This document shows positions 58,812-64,000 of a DNA stretch of 64,000 nucleotides, piece after piece; within the stretch, counting starts at the first letter, position 1, and the number at the start of each line of letters is the position of its first letter. Origin of the DNA: Cryptomeria japonica (taxonomy: Eukaryota; Streptophyta; Pinopsida; Cupressales; Cupressaceae). The stretch covers positions 916,311,648 to 916,375,647 of the forward strand of contig NC_081414.1 of NCBI RefSeq assembly GCF_030272615.1, written 5' to 3'. The position numbers were made by a program, and so were the translations under genes. The notes beneath the pieces were generated by a model that saw only the letters and a list, made by a program, of their open reading frames with translations, ran no database searches and was not told the origin of the DNA.

Positions 58812-58958
58812 CTTGAATTATTCTCATTTGCAGCTCTACGAGGAGCTTGAGCTGATCTTCAGGTACTAATATATGCTGCACAAGTATTTCCCTGTCCTCT
58901 TCCTTGCTCGGTGATTCTTTGGTTGAAGCAGCTGAGACACCATCAGCACTGAATGAAA
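58812..58958 (-). CDS. STR12: STR12-like gene, exon 2 (linker and start of parvulin domain)
   Basis: The translation contains REILVQHILV followed by ...LLVELQ, the first strand and helix of a parvulin-type (PpiC) peptidyl-prolyl isomerase domain as in plant rhodanese-like/PpiC domain protein 12. The acceptor is ...gtttcag before TTTCATTC, matching the phase-1 end of exon 1 across a short 143-bp intron. The exon ends ...AATTCAAG followed by gcaagt. The GC donor is the only boundary that keeps frame with exon 3. Confidence 0.88.
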
Positions 58959-59101
58959 CTGAAACAATGTGATGAAAACATTACCAACAGGCTTTATTTG
59001 GTTCCAATCAGGCATAAATCCAATACCGATAATGTTTATCACCCAACTGGTTTCCTACGTTAAAAAGGCAAAAAAAAATGTTTGAACAGAGTAGGAAATA
59101 C

Positions 59102-59360
59102 CTATTCCTGAAGATAATCCACGACCCATTCCGTAACTCGTCTGCTTGACGAGAAACGATGTCCTTTTTGGAGATAAACTAAATGAAGTGAAAGCAGGGG
59201 CAATGGAGATCTTGGGTACTGATATGAAACTAGTATGTTCAGAAAATATTGAGGAAGGAATTTTTCTGATGAATTCTCTGCAGCTCAAATGCAGCTTGGA
59301 AGGAGGGGGAGAATAGCAATGAGCAGACATGACACCAGATATAATGGGAGCCCTTGCCAT
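59102..59360 (-). CDS. STR12: STR12-like gene, exon 1 (transit peptide)
   Basis: First coding exon of the only host gene recognised. The start is the ATG whose first base is 59360; upstream in-frame sequence gives only a non-ATG extension. It encodes about 86 residues beginning MARAPIISG, rich in Ser, Arg and Lys and poor in acidic residues, as expected of a chloroplast transit peptide. The exon ends in ...GGAATAG followed by gtattt, phase 1, which joins exon 2 in frame. The transit region is not conserved enough to identify by itself; the identification comes from exons 2-6. Confidence 0.8.
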
Positions 59361-59825
59361 GATTCTCAACGTCTACTTTCCTGGTGAACTTTCTAGCTTT
59401 TTATCTCTAAATTTATATTGGAGGGGCCTTCGATTTAATCCATAAATTTTGGCTTTTGATTTATTCCGTAAATTTTTAGATTAAACATCTCTGTGTTTTG
59501 TCGCAAAAACCCTAAGAAATGAATGAATTTTTTTAAAACAGCTTATGGGATTCTCGGATAGCTAGCAATGTATGAGAAGCCCAAACAAACCCAAACGGAA
59601 AGACTGCTAAACCGCTAAACCTCTTTCTCTTTCTGCTGTGTATCTGGGTTAGTAAAGACAAATTGCTTTAAACATCTTGTAAAAATTTCCCTTCCCGATG
59701 AAATAGAAAATTTTAATGCTTTTGATTTGAACAATCTAAAGCTTCTAAATTTAGGTATTATGCCCACTATTTAAGTGAATAGAAATTTTCAAAGATCTTT
59801 TATATTCTTTAGATATAGGAAAAAG
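59361..59825 (-). other. Upstream region of the STR12-like gene
   Basis: Expected to hold the 5'UTR and core promoter. No clear TATA box at a usual distance could be singled out. Confidence 0.4.
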
Positions 59826-60050
59826 ATAGTTTTTTTTGTTTTTTTTACATTTTAATTTTGTATGTGTGTTGTAAATGTATGGTTAAATAGTATAATTTGA
59901 TATATTTTTTAATGAATAGGTGAGTCAGTTTTTATTAGATAGTTTTTTTTGTTTTTTTAACATTTTAATTTTGTATGTGTGTTGTAAATATATGGTTAAA
60001 TAGTATAATTTGATATATTTTTTAATGAATAGGTGAGTCAGTTTTTATTA
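59826..60050. repeat. 113-bp tandem duplication
   Basis: 59826-59938 is repeated at 59939-60050 with very few differences (for example atgtatgg versus atatatgg). AT-rich, non-coding; about 470 bp upstream of the STR12-like start codon. Confidence 0.92.
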
Positions 60051-60230
60051 GTCCCTGGCTTTAAGTAGAGATTTATGTTTTCATTTCACTCTTGTCAATT
60101 TATTCAACTCGCAATATAAAGTTTACCTTATGGTTTACGAAAATTTTGTTATTAAAGTGCATTTCTCAATAATTGTTTCTATTTTCCATTTGGCTATTTA
60201 AGTTTCTCCTGGTGTTTTTTCTCTTTTTCC

Positions 60231-61430
60231 ATTTACTAAAAATCTCTCGTTATGCGAAGACAACGATTTTCCACTTTCTCTTGTTATGGATGTGTCTCTT
60301 GTAGAGGGTTTTTCGTGGTGTTTTGTAGAGTAGTAAACGTGTCTGCCGCAGGTATGATTTGCGCTAGGCTCATCAAGCTTTGTTTTCAATGCAGCACATT
60401 AAAAAGGTTTTCCCTAGTATTTTATCCCTTTCTCCATTTACTAAAAATCTTCCACGATTAGGGTTCACCCCACAATGCAGCAGTGAAGCTACAATCCATG
60501 TTGATGTGACATCTTGGGTTTGAATCACATGTAGGTTGCTTTAGTGAAGAAGAGCCCGACAAGCTATTAGACATGCATGACCTACATGCCACGGTGGAGA
60601 CTACGGAACCACATCAGAGTTGCCTTGGTACCGACAAGCAAAGGAAGGGCGTGAAGGTGAGGAGTGGAAAAGGCATGGAGGGATAAGGGAAAGCAGAGAA
60701 GGCGCGAAGGCATAAGGGAAAGTAGAGAAGGCATAGATGTATAAGGGGAGCATAAGAAGAACAAAGAGATAAGGGGAGCAAAGGAGGAACAAAGGGATAA
60801 GATGAGAAGAGAGGAGGATAAGGCGAGGAGTGGAGAGGAGTAGAGGGACAAGGCAAGCAGAGAGGAGAGGAGGAATGAGGGAATTGGAGAGATAAGGAAG
60901 AGGGAGAGATCAAGTGTGATGGTTGGAGATGGATAGATAAGGGACTGGAAATGGAGAGATAAGGGGCCATGGTGATCTGAGTGATGGAGAGACAAGGATC
61001 CATGGAGGGATAAGGAATTAAGGATTGATAAGGAGACGTTCAATCGACATTTGAGAGGGGCATGTTGGAAATGTGTTTCATGGAGAGATAAGGAGAGGAA
61101 TATAGAGATTGGCAAGAGATAAATCTAGGAGGTGTTAATGCCTCAATAATATCAAAAAAATACCACCATGGTGATTGGGTCTCCCATTGTGACCCCACTG
61201 GTTCATAGCTCCTGTCAAAAGAGAGCACCGACCAAAAATAAATAAAAAATCTTCTACGATTTGAAGGCAATGATTACCAACTTTTTTTTGTTGTGGATGC
61301 ATCTCTTACAGAGGATTTTTTGTGGCATTTTGCAAAGTAATAAACGTGTCATCCTAGGTATGATTTGCATCAAGCTCATCAATCTTTGTTTTCAATACAG
61401 TGCATTAATAAGTTTCCTCCTCACTTTCAC
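60231..61430. repeat. Diverged direct repeat of about 200 bp, second copy split by a SINE-like element
   Basis: 60231-60425 resembles 60436-60460 plus 61262-61415: both contain catttactaaaaatc, ttgttatggatg or ttgttgtggatg, ctc-ta-gagg-tttt(c/t)gtgg, gtatgatttgc and ctcatcaa(g/t)ctttgttttcaat. The SINE-like element lies in the second copy. Confidence 0.7.
60461..61244 (+). mobile_element. SINE-like retroposon, second family member
   Basis: Flanked by AAAAATCTTC(C/T)ACGATT (60444-60460 and 61245-61261), a 17-bp duplication with one change. The head has an A-box-like GCAGCAGTGAAGC and a B-box-like GGGTTTGAATC (60516-60526). The 3' end GGAGGTGTTAATGCCTC ... CCCACTGGTT ... AAATAAATAAA matches the copy at 336-2950. 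The middle is a purine-rich ggagagataagg repeat (about 60640-61100). Minus-strand ORFs there are low-complexity artefacts. Confidence 0.7.
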
Positions 61431-61814
61431 AAACAAAACTATTATGCAGGAGTCTTCAAGCTAGAAAAGAGGGGCAAACATTCATCTAGGCAATTTCCAA
61501 GACAATAGGAGAGCACGATAGGAATTTAGGTAGGGTTTCCTTATTGTTCGAACACTACTTGCATTTGGCTCTAGTTAGACATTCAAAATCAAGGGATTTC
61601 TTGGCCGTTTCTGAAACTCCATCCTTCTGAATGCATTCAGTATCCTTCTTGCCCAGGTTATTTTCCTCTTTACGATTCTGTTGGCAGCACATATAAAATT
61701 TCCATTTTGTATATGTCCTTGTTCAATCTAATGCCCGTCGAGTCTGTTGGTCAAGTCATTCGCTTAACCTTCCTCATGTAATCCGGCTATTGTTATTTGT
61801 TTAAGTTCCACTGC
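61431..61814. other. Non-coding stretch before element F hairpins
   Basis: Contains a TATA-like acatataaaa near 61690. No gene recognised; the 5' end of element F may lie here. Confidence 0.35.
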
Positions 61815-61992
61815 GTTGAACTTGGATCTTGAACTTGAACCTTTTTGGTTCAAGGTTCAAAGTTCAACGGGTGTTGTTTTGAATTTTTTTTTTCCTTCTG
61901 CGCGGTTTTAAGTCTTCACTAGTCCTTGCCGATGTTTTACATTCCTTGAACCTTGAACTTGAACCTTTTTTGTTCAAGGTTCAAAGTTCAAG
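61815..61992 (+). repeat. Two hairpins upstream of the element F ORF
   Basis: Long inverted repeats built of CTTGAAC units: about 61823-61866 (cttgaacttgaacc, T-rich loop, ggttcaaggttcaaagttcaa) and 61945-61992 (same layout). They are about 120 bp apart and lie upstream of an ORF of the family, as in A, D and B. Confidence 0.75.
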
Positions 61993-62559
61993 ATTTGTCA
62001 TGTTAATGATTTGTGTCGCGATTGTTTCGCAAGGGTCAGAGTTCAATGTTTAGGCTTCTTGGAAAACATGTGATTTGGCGTGAGGTGGCGGCACGGATTT
62101 TAAGATATGATAAACGGCCACAGAAGAGAGGAATATTCTTTCTTCAATGATTTGAAATCTATCATTTATAGCAAGTATGGTGTGAAGATCTGTAGTGTCA
62201 GAAGTCAAGTGACTTAGCACTTAAAGCATGCTCCAGCAAAATCATTTTAGGGTAAGGTCACACGAGCGAAGAGTAACGGAGACAGTTTATGGTAATGATG
62301 GGTAAGATTTTCTCGGTTTTAAAACTGAGTAATTGTCATGTCGAGATTATCATTTTCTTTGGATAAGTTTTAAGAAGAAGTTTTTGGAGCAAGAGAAATA
62401 GACTGCGATAGCGGTTTGCAGATGACAAAGCAAGGTATGTTTGATAACTTTCTCAATTGTTGCAGTTTGTTTTAAAAAATCTGGGTATTTTGTTAGCTGT
62501 TTGTTTACGTTTTCTCTTTCCTTCTTCGCCTGGGTCAATTGGAGAAAATCACCAGCTAA

Positions 62560-64000
62560 ACATAAGGCCTACTTTGCCCAAATTAGTAAACTCGTCTTCC
62601 CTTGTAAGCTCTTTACCGGAGCTAGGTGATACAGCGTTAGTCCAACAGGATTTAGATAATTTTCTAGAAAGTACGGAACCCAGACGCAGATCCTATAATG
62701 AGAGATATTGCACAGAACGGATTATTGGAAGCAGTCGCATTTCCCACAACTGCTCCTTGCCCTGAATTAGTTTTAGAATGTATGAATCACTATGATAAGG
62801 GTAATAGATGCATAAGGAAAAACAATGGCGAGGTTTTGTTATCCATTAACAGACAGACAGTAATGGCAGCCATGGGTATCCCACATCAGGAACCCTATGA
62901 AGATTGGACGATTGGGAAATCCTATGGAATTTTCTCTGAGAAAAAGCAATATTACATAACTATCATTGCACGAAATTGGCTTTTAAAATTCCAAAAAGGA
63001 GGTTCAAGGCTGTCGAGACCCCTGACCCATGAGCATTTAATTCATGCAATCCGAGATTTGGTAATTTTGTTGAGCAGAGTAAAGGGTAATTCACACTCCT
63101 TCTATTGGGAGGACGATGTATTTCTTCATCCAGGTCACTCTAGACAAAAATCGGTTCATCGACTGGGGAACGGTTATTGCAGAAAGGTTACATGAAGGTT
63201 TGAGTAATTACCTTGGGATGGCAAACTTTTATATGTCTTCATACATGTTGTATATGCTTGCTTGTGTGAGGGAATGGTCTGGATTGTCCCATGCAAAGTG
63301 GGTTCAAGGCATAAAGATTTATGAGTATCACCCCAATTTGGCTTAAAAAGGGCATGTTGACAATTATCTCCGCTGGAATGATATTTTTGCTGGGAGATTG
63401 ACCTTTGAGTTACAAGGTAACTTACATAGGAGGATGTCTGTAGTGGCTGTTGAACTTGTTAACATCTATGACAGTTTCTTTACACAGTTTAATCACTTCA
63501 CTTACCTAAGGGTTGGAGGTTTTAAGGGTGAACCCTTTAGGCTACCTAGGTATGTTTCAGACTCTTGTATTTTGATTGAAGTTTCCAGGTAGCTAGCTCA
63601 TGTCACAAAGGATTATGGTGAGGACTCAGACACAAGTGGAATTTTTCCCATCGACTTAGGCCATTATAGTTGTAGATTTGTCTCTGGTGCGTTGAATCTT
63701 GAGCTAGAATTTAAGAGATTTCATTTGAAAACCTTTGTGAAAAGGGATAACTTTGACAGTAAAGGTTTTATTGCTCAATGTGTGAAGAAGATGGTGCCTG
63801 ATCAACATGTGTCCCAGTTGGAGGATTATTGGGAGGGCTGCCTGGATGAATTTGAAGTAAGGAAAATGAGTTGATCCAGGTTAACCTTGAAACAAATCCA
63901 TGACATGAAATTGCCAATGGACACTTCAAGTATCACCACTGATGATGAAGATGTACGAGATTCTGAGTTTATGAAGTGGGTACATAACAAACCTCTCCCA
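62560..64000 (+). pseudogene. Element F: decayed member of the long-ORF family, running off the window
   Basis: Readable as LGDTALVQQDLDNFLE, then after a frameshift near 62695 RDIAQNGLLEAVAFPTTAPCPELVLECMNHYD, NWLLKFQKGG, LVILLSRVKGNSHSFYWE, a second frameshift near 63110, then FIQVTLDKNRFIDWGTVIAERL, FYMSSYMLYMLACVREWSGLSHA, and FNHFTYLRVGGFKGEPFRLPRYVSDSCILIEVSR. In-frame stops lie near 63344, 63590 and 63872. It is distant from A and D but keeps the landmark order. Upstream, ATGACAAAGCAAG followed by gtatg near 62435 could be a first exon. Termini of the element were not identified. Confidence 0.75.

Noticed and set aside
60582-61115. Ser/Leu-rich minus-strand ORFs of up to 177 codons
   Set aside because: They are translations of the purine-rich ggagagataagg repeat in the SINE-like element; several frames are open for the same reason.

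Overview
The window looks like nuclear DNA of a seed plant with a very large, repeat-swollen genome, most likely a gymnosperm. The grounds are one recognisable host gene with introns of tens of kilobases, almost no other host coding sequence, and LTR-type elements nested up to four deep. The species cannot be named from the sequence.

Host gene. Six minus-strand exons (59360-59102, 58958-58812, 26279-26185, 18926-18826, 18697-18587, 18457-18349) join in one reading frame. They encode a chloroplast-targeted parvulin (PpiC) plus rhodanese protein, the plant STR12 type. Intron 2 is about 32.5 kb and is best explained as a GC-AG intron. The last exon or exons lie beyond the left end, so the gene covers nearly the whole window and most of the DNA below sits in its introns.

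Mobile DNA. The dominant component is a family of large units that start TGTTG (TGGTG in one) and end CAACA, are flanked by 5-bp target-site duplications, and show no long terminal direct repeats of their own. Four can be delimited: A (3251-10740, +, inside B), B (3196-17381, -), D (38813-46276, +) and E (35498-50827, +). Degenerate ends of two more (G, H) and the ORF of a further one (F, at the right end) are visible. Each complete unit has the same plan: a short hairpin at the 5' end, a roughly 1.5-2 kb array of short repeats (covarying hairpins in A and D, other palindromes in B and F, direct repeats in E), a TATA promoter with a probable 5'UTR intron, one long ORF of about 1,070 codons of an unrecognised protein family (intact in A and D, decayed in B, E and F), then a second TATA box, a poly(A) signal and the CAACA end. 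This suits either giant solo LTRs carrying an ORF in U3, or an unusual integrase-mobilised unit. No reverse transcriptase or integrase is present in them.

Other elements. A 333-bp TRIM (135-bp LTRs, initiator-Met-type primer-binding site, purine tract) carries a tRNA-like cloverleaf with A and B boxes inside each LTR. It sits in the ORF of E and was itself split by D. A complete but decayed Ty1/copia element (20450-26077, -) has 195/198-bp LTRs and a duplicated primer-binding region. There are solo LTRs at 404-2508 and 46821-47620, a candidate at 54845-57193, a Ty3/gypsy integrase remnant (about 26990-27500, -), and two members of a SINE-like retroposon family with 15-17-bp target duplications (336-2950 and 60461-61244).

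Reading the nesting gives an insertion order: intron 2, then E, then the TRIM, then D; and intron 6, then B, then A. The two elements with intact ORFs (A and D) are the innermost and therefore the youngest.
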